Positions 23,550 through 34,699 of a stretch of DNA of 64,000 nt are shown one piece after another. Origin of the DNA: Cyrtodaria siliqua (Eukaryota > Mollusca > Bivalvia > Adapedonta > Hiatellidae); contig JAWPHD010001809.1 in the NCBI GenBank assembly GCA_037043455.1, positions 124,001 to 188,000 of the forward strand, read 5' to 3'. Under the pieces are notes generated by a model. The model was not told the DNA's origin. It saw only the letters and a list, made by a program, of their open reading frames with translations, and made no database searches. A program made the position numbers and the translations under genes. Numbering within the stretch: position 1 is the first letter of the stretch; every line of letters starts with the position of its first letter.

Positions 23550-23845
23550 GTTGTAATAACACTAAAGGTAACAATTCCGATAAAGTTAACAACCGCCTCT
23601 AAAGGCAACAATTTCAATGCCAAAGGTAACAACCTCCGCTAAGGTAGCAATTATCTCGATCGCTAAAGGTAACAGTGCTTACGCCACAGGTGCCACAGTA
23701 ATTAAAAAGGATTGTTACCTTTTGCGGAAGAGGTGAGTTTTACCTTTAGCGGAGGTTGTTACCTTAAGCGTTGAAATTGTTACCTTTAGCGGCGGTTGTT
23801 ACCTTTAGCGGAAGTGTTACCTTTAGCGTTGTTACAGTCGTCATA
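23550..23845. repeat. palindromic element built on GTTACCTTTAGCGG
   Basis: The left half contains repeated AAAGGTAACAA words, and the right half (from 23712) contains GTTACCTTTAGCGG words. The outer ends TAACACTAAAGGTAAC and GTTACCTTTAGCGTTGTTA are inverted repeats. Fold-back, MITE-like, with internal tandem sub-repeats. Confidence 0.75.
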
Positions 23846-24196
23846 TAACAGGAAGTTTCGTAAAATATCACTATTTTGTAATTTTCGTTTTGAGGGTATA
23901 TGATTGTAATGACGGACACTCTAACATTGTTTGTGCATTCTAATGAAAAGCATACACAATATTAAAATATACTTGCTTTAGTATAATTGTATGGCATTAT
24001 TAATAATATTTAGTCACAATAGCTTGGCACACACTTTTATAAATGGGCCGTTTCTTTTAGGGTTCGATGCATTTAATTCGAGCGCGTATACGGTGTAAAT
24101 ATTTCTCTAAATTATCCTATGGTCAGAACTGGTAAAACATCGACGTACTTTCCTCATTTTCTCGGGAAAAGGAAAAACAAAGATCGTAAATATTAC

Positions 24197-24289
24197 CACA
24201 AAGAAGAATCCGAGAACAGCCAATCCATCGCCGTGTTCCAATGACGGCACCAGACCGCCATACTCTTGTTTGTAATGCACTATGTGAAG
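24197..24289 (-). CDS. gene A exon (93 nt): third zinc ligand
   Basis: Acceptor TTACATTTCAG/CTT and donor GTG/GTAATA, phase 0 at both ends. Reads LHIVHYKQEYGGLVPS... and ends GLAVLGFFFV. The first His of LHIVHY is the third zinc ligand (His119). Same length as gene B exon 1993-2085. Continuous with the preceding exon as YPLE-LHIVHY, which is the standard alpha-CA junction. Confidence 0.95.
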
Positions 24290-24364
24290 CTGAAATGTAA
24301 CACGAAAGTTGATTTATTGTATATAAACTCACTGATTTGTCTGAATGATATTTTAAGTTAGTTT

Positions 24365-24535
24365 TAGGATATGTTGGGCCATATATGACGGTCGAAGTTT
24401 TCTTTTCTGGTGGTAGAGGCAGACCACTCCATTTTTCCCGGGTAGAAGCAATTCTGTATACCTCCCCATCCGCAAGAATCGACACTTTTACTTGACAAGT
24501 TAAGCTCCCAGTGTGATTTGAACTCGCAACGGTGA
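24365..24535 (-). mobile_element. SINE family 1, partial
   Basis: TATATGACGGTCGAAG, GGCAGACCACTCCATTTT, GGGTAGAAGCA and CTTGACAAGTTAAGCTCCCAG match the family-1 body. The B-box is weak (GTGATTTGAACTCGC). It lies about 75 bp upstream of the 93-nt exon acceptor. Confidence 0.6.
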
Positions 24536-24599
24536 AAACAACATAAGTATTTACATCGACTTGAAAGCTTTAAAACGTGTTCATGCGGACATAAATAGA

Positions 24600-24617
24600 T
24601 AAAATAAAGTAAAAAAT

Positions 24618-24648
<31 letters not shown>

Positions 24649-24724
24649 TAAAAATAAAAATCAAATAAAAAAAAACAACAAAATAAAAAAAAAAATCAAT
24701 AAAAAAAAATCAAAAAAAACAACA

Positions 24725-24770
<46 letters not shown>
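24600..24770. repeat. (AAAAT)n and poly-A tract
   Basis: AAATA/AAAAT units, then more than 40 uninterrupted A residues ending at 24769. It could be an assembly-sensitive homopolymer. Confidence 0.9.
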
Positions 24771-24772
<2 letters not shown>

Positions 24773-24834
24773 TAGTATATTCTCAGTATAGAAACTCGAT
24801 TAAATACAAATTCCCTAATTTACTATTGTTTGTT

Positions 24835-24975
24835 TGGTGTTGAACGTCATGAATCATGACGGTTGATTGTTTGTGCTGGAGGCAGACCACCTACTTATAC
24901 TGATTCCTGGATAGAACCAATCCTGTATACCTCCCACAATCAGTACGAATCGACAATTTCATATTTACAATTAAC
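24835..24975 (-). mobile_element. SINE family 1, partial
   Basis: Contains GAGGCAGACCACCTACTTAT, TGGATAGAACCAATCCTGTA and GAATCGACAATTTC of the family-1 body. It ends about 25 bp from the donor of the 164-nt exon. Confidence 0.6.
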
Positions 24976-24997
24976 ATGATAGGTAACAGTCTCTTAC

Positions 24998-25161
24998 CTC
25001 AAGTGGATATTGGCGACCCCTGAATAAATGTTCGGATCCATCCTTGTCACTCTTACCCCAGTGGAAGTGAAGCTGAACAGCCACGTAGGTCCCGTTCAGA
25101 CCCCCGCCGCTAATTATCACCTGTCCATCGGAGGGACTGTCAGAATTTATATTTATCTGAG
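24998..25161 (-). CDS. gene A exon (164 nt): HFHWG zinc-site exon
   Basis: Acceptor TTTTTTCAG/CTCAG, phase 1 in, donor GAG/GTAAGA, phase 0 out. Reads (A)QININSDSPSDGQVIISGG..., then VAVQLHFHWGKSDKDGSEHL and ends GRQYPLE. HFHWG gives two zinc ligands and DGSEH the gate Glu. It is 18 nt longer than the gene B counterpart, from a longer strand-turn before LNGTY. Confidence 0.96.
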
Positions 25162-25437
25162 CTGAAAAAAGGTTTTGAATATTCCAGTTATAGATAAATT
25201 TATAAAAAGTCGAACAAAAAATGCCGCCTAGACATAACCAAAGAACCAACAACGCACGTTCAAAAACAACAACAATACACACAAGTATGCGACACCACCC
25301 ACATAACAGATAACGTTACGTGTAATAAACGCCGAAGGATTTCGCATCGATTTGCTCTATTGGTCATTGCCTAATAAAGCAACATTTTAAAGGTCACCTC
25401 TTTATTTGGCAGAAAAGTGCATATCTGCATGATAAAC

Positions 25438-25965
25438 TAGGTTCTAGGGTGCACCAAAACTTCCACTCTAACCCTATTGTCATCCAAATTAAACGTAAAA
25501 AAATAAATCCCTGCCAGGCTATATCCTATATTAAAACACACAGCATTAACAGACAATATACGAAACACACTAAGATGATCATGTACATATGAATTTATTA
25601 AAAGCAAAAGCGTACACGACCAGAAAGCAAGTACTCAGTGACGTGGCAGAAGCCAGAGCAATAGGAGCAAGACAGACAAGACAATACTGAATATTACACA
25701 TTAATTATTACCATCCCTTTTAGAATTTATGTAGACGTTGTATCAAATGGTCCACACTCGATCGTGTCAACGTACAATCAAAGAGGAAAGCATAGTGGCC
25801 AACTGTTAATTGGTCAATCAATAAACATGCAGTGCGTTGCAAATTAATAAAGTCATAACCCGGTTTAAAACACTTTTAGACAAGTTTAATATAGATAGTA
25901 TAAGTGACCATGATCAATGATCTTACGAAGTTTGTAGATCAGGCTACACGACCGTCCTTGCTTTA
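25438..25965. repeat. dispersed repeat, copy 1 (pair with 59440-59975)
   Basis: Shares GGTTCTAGGGTGCACCAAA, AAATCCCTGCCA, GCAGAAGCCAGAGCAA and ATCTTACGAAGTTTGTA with 59440-59975 in the same orientation. The minus strand of the other copy carries a short broken frame (59716-59931). The element type is unknown. Confidence 0.7.
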
Positions 25966-26046
25966 TAATGGGAGGTGGGGTAGGGGAATAGTTCTGTAGT
26001 AGAATATTCTATGAAAATTGGGTCGTTGAAGAGTTGTATAGGAGAA

Positions 26047-26140
26047 TATTCATTCATTCATTCATTCATTCATTCATTCATTCATTCATTCATTCATTCA
26101 TTCCATTCATTCAATTCATTCATTCATTCATTCATTCAAG
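26047..26140. repeat. (ATTC)n microsatellite
   Basis: Nearly pure ATTC repeat with two interruptions (26101-26115). Its Phe-Ile-His-Ser frames are artefacts. Confidence 0.95.
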
Positions 26141-26331
26141 CAGACTTGATTTGCAGCAGCAGGTTTCATTTCAGCAGCAGACTTTTCAGAGGATTGCGCG
26201 ATTTTGCTCATGCGTGGTAGGAACTGACTTGTTTCAATACATCAATTTGGTTTAAACTAACGTATTACTAGCCTAATGAAAAAGAACATTTATCACAGAG
26301 CAATCACGACTGCACATAGCTATAACCATAC

Positions 26332-26511
26332 CTGAATGTCCAGTGTTTGTAATATTGAGGCCACCTGCTGTCATGTTGTCGTAGCCGGAAAATACGATAC
26401 TGCCAAGGTTGGCGCCGTACATCATTCTGCTGGTGTCAGCGTAGGGTATATCAATAGGCGACTGCCGCTGTCCTCCGCATGTCGCACTTATCTGGTCCCA
26501 GTGTTCAACTC
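26332..26511 (-). CDS. gene A exon (180 nt): N-terminal carbonic anhydrase exon
   Basis: Acceptor TATTATGCAG/GA, phase 1 in, donor TTCAG/GTATGG, phase 1 out. Reads (G)VEHWDQISATCGGQRQSPID..., then GSIVFSGYDNMTAGGLN and ends NTGHS(A). QSPIDI is the alpha-CA signature, ATCGG carries the Cys23-position cysteine, and the His of NTGHS is the proton shuttle. NMT is a possible N-glycosylation site, fitting export. Same length and phases as gene B 7117-7296. Confidence 0.96.
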
Positions 26512-26569
26512 CTGCATAATATAGAGACATAATATATTACAAAACAAAAAAATAGCAGAACATATCTTT

Positions 26570-28060
26570 ATTATCCCCCTCCGAAGAAGGCGGAGGGATA
26601 TTAATTTGGCGTTGTCCGTCAGCCCGTCCGTCCTTCCGTCCGTCCGTCCGTCCGTCCGAAGCCATATCTTCATAACTGCAGGTTGGATTTTCATTACACT
26701 TGGTAATAATGTTTATCCTGATAGTGGAATGACACGCGGCTATTTTTTTCCGGAATCGCCCAGTAACGCCGGAGTTATCGCCCTTTAATTGCTAAAAATT
26801 GCCTAATTCTGTCCGTCCACAGTCATATCTTGATAACCGCTTGTTTGATTTTCATTAAACTTCATTATAATGTGAATCCCAATAGTGGGATGTGACGCGG
26901 CAAATTTATTTCGGAATAGTTTTGGTAACGCCGAAGTTATTGCCCTTTAATTGATAAAAAATGCTTAATTTTGTCCGTCCCCAGCCATATCTTGATAACC
27001 GCTTGATTGATTTTCATTAAACTTGATTATAATGTTTATCCCAATAGTTGGATGTGACGCGATAAATTTATTTCAAAATCGTCCGAGTAACGCCTGAGTT
27101 ATTGCCCTTAAATTGATAAATGTCCCTTTGAATTATTCAGGTCGTGGTTTCAAATCTCACAGGATGCATATTTTTCTTCTTCTTTTTTTTTTTAAATTAT
27201 TTCCTTTTTTTCATGAGAAACCTTGGTTCACTGATGGGTTAAATATCTCTAATTTTTTTTATTAAATGTTAAATTTATTTATTTTTTTATTTTTTTTCTT
27301 ATAAGAAACCTTGGTTCATGGGTTCATTTTTTCTTTGACTGGGAGCTTGGGGGCTCTTGTTGGATCAGTTTAAATATAGTTATTTTTTATTTTAATTTTT
27401 TATTAATTTTTTTTTCCTTAGAAAAAGCCTTGGTTCATGGGTTCATTTTTTCTTTAATGGTGAGCTTAGGGCCTTTGTTGAATCCGTTTTACATTGAATT
27501 ATATATATTAGAACTTCAAAAATCTTCTCTAAAACTACAAGAGTACTCAATTAATCTTTAATCTTTAATCAGTTTAGCTTCAATCTTTTTTTATTTTTTA
27601 TTATCAGCTTATGGATCCTCCACCAGTTTTGTTCAAATGGTGACCCTGGGGTCAAATTTGGCCCCCAGTGTCGCAGTTTTACATAGACTAATATATAGGG
27701 AAAAACTTTAAAAATCTTCTTCACTGAAACTACAAGAGTCAAAGGTTTAATATTGTGTATTTACACCCATCTTATGGTCTTCTACCAAGTTTGTTTGAAT
27801 GGTGACCCTGTGGTCAAATTTGTCCCCCACACCACCCACAGGAGTCACATGTTTTACATAGACTTATATAGGGAAAAATTTAACAAATCTTCTTCTCTGA
27901 AACTACAAGAGCCAACAGTTTAATATTTTATATTTACACTCAGCCTATGGTCCTCTACCAAGTTTGTTCAAATGGTGACACTGGGGTCAAATTTGGCTAT
28001 GTCCCTGGGTCACATGTCAAACTTGGTTTGAGTGTTTATATTAATGAAAGTTTATTTATT
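26570..28060. repeat. ~1.5-kb dispersed repeat with internal ~150-bp tandem units
   Basis: Begins CCCCCTCCGAAGAAGGCGGA with a (CCGT)n tract. Then come three units containing CATATCTTGATAACCGCTTG, TTTTCATTAAACTT, GATGTGACGCG and TTATTGCCCTT (26640-27120). Next is T-rich sequence with CTTGGTTCATGGGTTCATTT units, then GGTCCTCTACCAAGTTTGTTC units (27600-28020). The (CCGT)n start resembles sequence at 20960-20990. No coding frame. Confidence 0.65.
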
Positions 28061-28870
28061 TTAAAGCTAGCCAAAAATTGAGCCAAATACATCCCTCCCC
28101 ATGAAATAACAAGATAATCTGATAATAGCCGTATAGTAATGAGATGAAGTAATCAGATTGATAAATATCACATGGCCAGGTTATTAAAAAGTAATCATTG
28201 ATATACAATTCTACATTTCTTGTATATTACATCTATTACTATATTATACACACCTGCTAATAGTAAACCCAGTCCAGCCCTTTAGTCCCACTATAGAAGT
28301 CAAAGCCTTAAAATGGTACATCTTTTTTTCAAATCAACTATGGTGATTTATGAAGGCTCAAGGTCATGATTTATACTAAAAGAAAATCCGAACACATTTC
28401 TTCCACTTAAAGTGGATAATAAATCATTCGGCGGGGAATATCAATTAATCGAATTTGCTTGTTTTCAATTTACACCAATATTTGTTAACACATGTTAAAC
28501 AAATACTGAGTGCAGACAAATGCCACGTGCACATTACAGAAGTGAGAGAAGCGATTTGTAATAGATCATCATTATGCTGGGAACGTTTTTGCCTACATTA
28601 TGTTATTATATATTTAGTTTTATCTACCATCCATGTGATAACGCAAAAGGTATTTAAGCTATCAGCTCGATACTGGATTTAAAAACAAAAACAGACTGGG
28701 AAAACAAATTTACAAAAAGAGGCTACGAACCCTATGGTTTATATCCGGATTCTACGACAGTATGAGTATGAACAGTCTGAATACCTGACACATCCGGGGA
28801 ACTAAACATTGGATGTTTAACAGTAGGAAAAGGGTTCCGATCCCAACTTAGAGTTAACAAACATGGTTAT

Positions 28871-29003
28871 GAGGTTATTTTCCATTGTTGAGTACAATAC
28901 TGAATTCTATTTGGACGAGGCTGTCCAAATATGGATTATGTCTCCTGGGTACTCGTCCATTTGAATTCAGTATTGTACTCAATCAACACTGTAAAATGAC
29001 CTC
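28871..29003. repeat. hairpin
   Basis: GAGGTTATTTTCCATTGTTG, AGTACAATACTGAATTC and TTTGGACGAG pair with CTCGTCCATTTGAATTCAGT, ATTGTACT and AAAATGACCTC. Arms of about 48 bp surround a 35-bp loop. MITE-like fold-back sequence. Confidence 0.75.
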
Positions 29004-29410
29004 TTTATTTCACATCTCTCTAATTCTTACCAAGCATTGTATTTGTAGTTTCTAGTTATGTTAATTTTTTTAATTCCAACTTGAATTACTTCTTTTTTAG
29101 TGTTTGAATGTGTATTTTTGGAGATAACATTTTCAGTTTCTTCTTGCGTCTTGCAGACGAACACCGGTAAGGGAGATAAATCATGATGATTCATTGAATT
29201 TAATTGTTAGAGTTATCTTCTCATAGTACAAAATATGGAATATGGCTTAGGGATTGCCAAGTAATTTTATCTGATTCATTCATATTTTACGTAACGTTTG
29301 ACATACAAATATGAAAAGTATAAAACGGGACACCCGAGTTTTAAAAAAACCCAACACGATTGTCTTGCATCCCTTATTGTGAGAAAATAAAATCCCATAA
29401 AATGCACTGC

Positions 29411-29640
29411 CTAAGCAAGATAGCGTGCTTTGGTGTGATGCATTGCCATTATACCTAAGTGTTTGTATTCATTCACTACTGAAACTTTAGTGTTTGCATA
29501 TTTAAGTTTTGGAGTTTCACTTGTCGGTTTGATTTCATTACAAGTACTGCCTTGTAAAATATATCTCCACTTATTTGCGTACTTGCTGCTTATTTCAAGC
29601 CTCTTGTCTGCCACTTCTTTTCGTGACGACATGTTTCGGC
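29411..29640 (-). mobile_element. LINE reverse-transcriptase fragment
   Basis: The minus-strand frame contains ISSKYANKWRYILQGSTCNE and VNEYKHLGIM. This is the segment after the catalytic YADD box of non-LTR reverse transcriptases (…ANKWRY…K…; Y-LG). Only this piece remains. Confidence 0.65.
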
Positions 29641-29739
29641 AGGAGTGTTTTTTTTATATATTATATGATGTATTTACATTCATATTTTATTATATTATGT
29701 GCAAATGTGAGAATTAAAGAAGTAGTAAACTCGAATCGT

Positions 29740-30103
29740 TTCAGTAGTACCAGTAGTACCAGTAGTACAAGTAGTACCAGTAGTACCAGTAGTACAAGTA
29801 GTACCAGTAGTACCAGTAGTACCAGTAGTACCAGTAGTACCAGTATTACCAGTAGTACCAGTAGTACCAGTAGTACCAGTAGTACCAGTAGTACAAGTAG
29901 TACCAGTAGTACCAGTAGTACCAGTAGTACAAGTAGTACCAGTAGTACAAGTAGTACCAGTAGTACCAGTAGTACCAGTAGTACCAGTAGTACCAAGTAG
30001 TACCAGTATTACCAGTAGTACCAGTAGTACCAGTAGTACCAGTAGTACCAGTAGTACCAAGTAGTACCAGTAGTACCAGTAGTACCAGTAGTACCAGCCA
30101 AAG
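29740..30103. repeat. (AGTACC)n hexanucleotide satellite
   Basis: About 60 units of AGTACC/AGTACA/AGTATT with an occasional CA slip. Long Ser-Thr, Leu-Val or Gly-Thr frames on both strands are artefacts of the repeat. Confidence 0.97.
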
Positions 30104-30180
30104 AAGTATTACCAATTAAAAGGCAGTGGCCATCAAGACATGCAATTTAAACTGGTATTCGTAAATGATGTTTAATTTAA

Positions 30181-30493
30181 AGGGTCACAGGGCAATCTTG
30201 ACTAAAAGCTCACGGCGTCCCGTTAGTTTTTCTACATAAATTGCATTTGTTCAAGTATTAATATTAATTGTAAGAATAGTAAATTGCGTTGGCATACCAT
30301 TTACTGTTGATTATATTGCACCAATAATATATTATGCAAACCTATGGAAGTAAAAGACGAAAACATAAAAAACTTAAAATGTTTTGTTTTTAATTATATG
30401 CAAGGAGGTTTAAAATAAAACTGAAACTGGATAAATAAATCGAGACACTAATTTCAATGATTGATAAACACTTCAAGATGGACATGTGTCCCT
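30181..30493. mobile_element. 313-bp MITE with TTAA target duplication
   Basis: Start AGGGTCACAGGGCAATCTTG and end ACTTCAAGATGGACATGTGTCCCT, flanked by TTAA at 30177-30180 and 30494-30497. Same family as 21261-21580. Confidence 0.82.
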
Positions 30494-30789
30494 TTAAAAG
30501 CCTGCTGGTGTCTATAAAGACAGGCGATTTTTACTGCTATTTGTTATTTTTGGCCGTCGGGTTTGATATAGCCATGTTCACCTTCCTAAGATACACTTTC
30601 CTTTAGATGAAATCTAGTCAAAAATGTATACATACTAAACTATCAAAATGTAAACGAGTAACTAACTACATGTAATGTACATGATTTTTTAGTGATGATG
30701 GACAGTCATAGTCTTTTAAAATTCTAACTTTGAATGATTGTGCACATAACATTTTGTATTTTAAACATGTTTTTATTATGTACTGTTGA

Positions 30790-31170
30790 TCCGCTCCGAC
30801 TAGCATATAATGTATAGCTTAGCCGGCCGGTCCGACTAGTATATAATGTATAGTTTAGCCTGCCGTTCCGACTAGCATATAATGTATACTTTAGCCGGCC
30901 TGTCCGACTAGCATACGTATAATGTATAGTTTATCCGGGCGGTCCGACTAGCATATAATGTATAGTTTATCCGGGCGGTCCTACTAGCATATAATGTATA
31001 GTTTATCCGGGCGGTCCTACTAGCATATAATGGTCCGACTAGCATATAATGTATAGTTTATCCGGCCGGTCCTACTAGCATATAATGGTCCGACTAGCAT
31101 ATAATGTATAGTTTAGCCGGCCGGTCCGACTAGCATATAATGTATAGTTTAGCCGGCCGGTCCGACTAGC
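30790..31170. repeat. ~36-bp minisatellite
   Basis: About ten units of GGTCCGACTAGCATATAATG + TATAGTTTAGCCGGCC, with two truncated units (near 31020 and 31080). Confidence 0.9.
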
Positions 31171-31179
31171 ATATATGGG

Positions 31180-31415
31180 AAAAAAGAAACACAACTCGGG
31201 AATTTCCGTTATATAACTTCTATACTGCAAACATAATTCCACGTAATATTCCAGAGAAATTCCAAAATGTTGTTGTAGTTTAAAAAAAAAGAAGAAAGAG
31301 TTGCAGCTATATAGAGAAAGGACAAAACTGTGAAGTTGTATACTTCTTAATCAGAATACACTTTGTAACACGAAATTCAGAAATGTCGAAGTTCAGCTTT
31401 GAAAATTTGAGGTGT
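31180..31415. repeat. dispersed repeat containing AACTCGGGAATTTCCG
   Basis: Similar throughout to 55125-55345 in the same orientation (GGGAATTTCCG, ATAATTCCACGTAAT, GAAATTCAGAAATGT). Related termini occur inverted at 54175-54230 and 41150-41215. Function unknown. Confidence 0.65.
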
Positions 31416-31420
31416 TAATA

Positions 31421-32703
31421 TGCTGATGAAAGGACAATAATATTTAGCGTGGAAGCGTGAAATGTAAATATTGACCCATTGGCGGGTGTTTTGTATATCG
31501 ATATTATTTTTGTTTTAATGACTAGAAAGAAAGAATTTCAAAGTTATGACAAAGTAAAGTATATGTATAGGACGTGTGCCCTGTTGGTCGTGTGAAAAAC
31601 AAATAAACACTATTGCGCTGACAAGGTGGTTCTGAGCATTTAATTGTACATATATGAAGATGAAGAATAGTATCAACTAAACAGTACAAAGAACAATGTT
31701 CTTGACAGACTTATTAATTATAAACGAGATCATATTGTCGTCTGTTATCCTATACCACAGACTTAGATACGAGTTCGTGTGTGCATCTGAGCGCTTAATA
31801 TTTGTATTGGCGAGAACTGAGAAGGATAGCAGTGCATGCAAATAGTCGAGTAAGTGGGTTTGTCCACATCTAGAACGTACCAGCACGTAATATAGCAAAT
31901 CAATCAAAACATACTGTTCCTGATGTCTCCGAAGGAGGTGAAGGACGTGAAGCTGAGCAGACGGCGTACAGGAAGCGCGGTGACGTGACAATTGTTTCGG
32001 CTGCTGGAGATGATGTTTATAGCATTATCAATAAGGAACCGAAACACTCTGACACGGATATTACGCGCGATTTAGAGAGCGTTACCAGTTCTGCATGGAG
32101 ATGGCTCTAAATGGTATAAGGAAACCCTCTTGAAATTTAGAACCCCGTGCAGCATTTTTTTATAATAATATGACTATTTTCCATACAGTTCGAAGATCAT
32201 TCTTCCTTTCTTCAGTTTTTGAAATTGAGATCAATTACAAATAGAAATTTCATATTTTGGAACTTTAGTATGGAATAGTATTCCCTTAGAAATTAAAAAC
32301 TCTACATCATTGAATATAGTTTCCAACAAATGCTTGAAATGGGTAAAGAGTGAAAATCGAATCTAAGTCTAGCATAGTTGAGTTTGCTTTTACATATTGT
32401 TGATTCCATGGGTTAAAAGCAGTAATGATGTATACGCTATACACATGTGTCTGTGTTTATGTATACATTGTAGTATGTTTATGTTTTATCTTAATTGATT
32501 TTAGACAGCGTTTCAAAAAATATCACATTGTCATATACTTCGATATGTGTTCATAAGTATGCCTACAGATATTTGATAAATTACGTTGATTTGTTGTGTA
32601 TTATATTTGTAAATATGTTATTAAGAGGGCCTCAAGGAAGATTGACTATGCCAACTGAGGCACCCTCTATAAATAAGGAAATTACTTAATTACTTACTTA
32701 CTT
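31421..32703 (+). mobile_element. LINE 3'-end copy, arm 1 of an inverted pair
   Basis: About 1.25 kb, inverted relative to 37238-38452 plus 40378-40395. Broken frames include the C-terminal LINE phrase IPLEIKNSTSLNI near 32280-32330. The 3' end reads GGGCCTCAAGGAAGATTGAC...CTCTATAAATAAGG followed by (TTAC)n, a LINE-type 3' tail. It starts at GCTGATGAAAGGACAATAAT, exactly where the other arm starts. Confidence 0.7.
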
Positions 32704-33237
32704 ATTGGAATGAAAAGTTGCGGTAAGGCAACGTACATTAGGAATCCTAGAGCAAGCGGATGGCGTATTTACAGATGAGTATATTGTCAAAATATATTCT
32801 TAGAAATGGGAGATACAGTGCGGAACATAGGTTTCTACCAGGGTGTACCAGATCGACAGACTATCCAGACATGGGCGTCAGCAGAAGCACATTTAATGTT
32901 AGTGTCCGATGATCTGTACCAGGAGGTGATTCAGAGCAAGGCTCTGTGATTTAACCATTATGTTAAGTCACCACTTGAATATAAGCTGTATTATGACTTC
33001 ACACAATATATTCATGTTCGCGAAGTACTCGAAAACAATTGCAACGAATATTCACTATATGCTGTTGTTTACTTTGCGAAACAGACAAACAATTGTTCGT
33101 TCTTGTATCCCAGTTGTTCTGTCATAAAACCAAATCAAGACACTTCGTTAATTAAAGTGTACGATATGGTAAATGGATAAGACGGTGGTATCGGTAATCC
33201 ACTTACAATTTAGACAACAGTCCGCGGTTAGCTAATG

Positions 33238-33529
33238 CCCCCTTTACACAGAAGGAGATCGTTGAGCGATACAAAATTGGCCCGATCTTTATACGATCTC
33301 CTAAAACCTGGAAAAAGTCGCTTCTGAGAATTTTCGGCAACTTTAATGGCGATCTATAGAGATCATTGAGCGACCTTGACGATCATTGAGCGCTCATTGA
33401 AAGATCCTTGAGAGATCATTGGGAGACCGATGAGATCGTTGAGCGCTCCTTGAGCGTTCGTTGAGAGATCGCTTAACTTGGTGATCGATTTTTGATCGCT
33501 CAACGATCGCCATTTCTGTGTAAAGGGGG
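33238..33529. mobile_element. MITE with CCCCCTTTACACAGAA termini
   Basis: Termini CCCCCTTTACACAGAA...GGAGATCGTTGAGCGAT and TCGCTCAACGATC...TTCTGTGTAAAGGGGG are inverted repeats. The interior has reiterated GATC(A/G)TTGAGCG words. No clear target duplication. The superfamily is not assigned. Confidence 0.75.
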
Positions 33530-33598
33530 TACACCAGACAATACACACTGTGTTCGTCTCTAGATCTTCACTACGTGCACGTCGTGGAGAGGGCACTG

Positions 33599-33652
33599 CC
33601 GATATTCAATACCTGAGAACTTGTCATTCTCAGGTTTGAATTGAATATCGGT
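33599..33652. repeat. short hairpin
   Basis: CCGATATTCAATACCTGAGA pairs with TCTCAGGTTTGAATTGAATA plus TCGG around an 8-nt loop. It is about 70 bp from the right end of the preceding MITE. Confidence 0.75.
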
Positions 33653-33659
33653 TGACTGA

Positions 33660-34170
33660 ATGTGAAGGTGTCTCCTGCGTCCCATCACAGCACACATCAT
33701 CCGATGTCTACAGATCCTGGAAGTCAGAAGTCCGCGGGCCGGAGCCGGAGTCTAGATATCAGGGACGCAACCATAATCCCGGGTATCGAAGCGAAGGGCG
33801 AGGCCTACATTCGACAGAAGACCAAAGGTGACAGGACGTCGGGCGGTGTGTGCGGCGCAGGGGTCATACTGTGATGGGTGTGGCCCTAAGCAAGACCGTC
33901 ACCAAATCGTAGAGGATGTAGGACACCGTAGCGGATGTAGACCACCACGCCAGCAGCAGACCACCACGCCAGACCATTCCAGACCACTTCACCGCCGCAC
34001 CGAAAATTACACAGAGCGAAAGCGACAACCATCTACATACACACAACAGAAGCGACAACCACAGCAGCAGCACCAGATCAATCAACACACTCATCTAGAG
34101 AAGTCCAGACTCTATTGTGCCCATAGAGACCAGGGTTCTCCAGGCGTTTTAGTTGGCGGAGGGACTTAAA
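33660..34170 (+). pseudogene. unidentified broken reading frames between the inverted arms
   Basis: Overlapping frames (33662-33874 and 33828-34169) with Ser/Arg-rich and then Gln/His/Arg-rich composition. The latter comes from CAG/CCA-rich DNA. No domain recognised. Probably remnants of whatever lay between the two LINE-derived arms. Confidence 0.3.
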
Positions 34171-34389
34171 AACTTAGAATTAACAACAACAACAACAATA
34201 CACACTGTGTTGAAGTGTACTACTTGTCAGCAGGTGTAATCAACTGAAGGGCGTTACCTGGACACTTAATGTACGAGATCGATTAGTCTATTGAACACAT
34301 GTTTTAAAACGTCACCTAGCGACGAGATGATGTTGTATTAATATTATTAATATTAATGCTATTAATGGTATTCTGCGTACAGACATCTA

Positions 34390-34690
34390 ATGGAACGAAT
34401 AGAGCGAGCTTTGCATTTATTGAGATACTTAAACACGTCTGACAATTGCGCCCAGCGGAGGAGACTGTTCCAGTCGGCTACATCTGATAAGATCTTAACG
34501 TTTGCTGAAATCGCCCACAATATACTGTATCTTTGATTTATCAGAGAACTATCTTCAGCGCCTCAAACGTTACAGGCACGTTATGAGACGAATTTCATCG
34601 CGACAGCTGGATGTAAGTGGTAAACGACTCGAGTTAGTCAGACACAGAGTCTGTCAAACACTTTTTGAGATTTTTAGTTCATCGCTTTAA
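34390..34690 (+). pseudogene. decayed small basic ORF, possibly from a Polinton/Maverick-type element
   Basis: A frame starting with ATG at 34390 stops at about 34536. A second frame (34502-34690) continues in the same style, rich in Arg/Leu and including LQRLKRYRHVMRRIS. The layout (helical Leu/Arg-rich start, Lys/Arg pairs) resembles a small uncharacterised protein I recall from Polinton-like elements, but this is a weak impression. No polymerase, integrase, ATPase or capsid frame is visible nearby. At least one frameshift is present. Confidence 0.25.
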
Positions 34691-34699
34691 CCTTCAGTT

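Noticed and set aside
26011..26255. Phe-Ile-His-Ser repeat proteins
   Set aside because: Artefact of an (ATTC)n microsatellite.
29575..30115. Long Ser/Thr-, Leu/Val- and Gly/Thr-repeat reading frames on both strands
   Set aside because: They are translations of a hexanucleotide satellite open in several frames at once.
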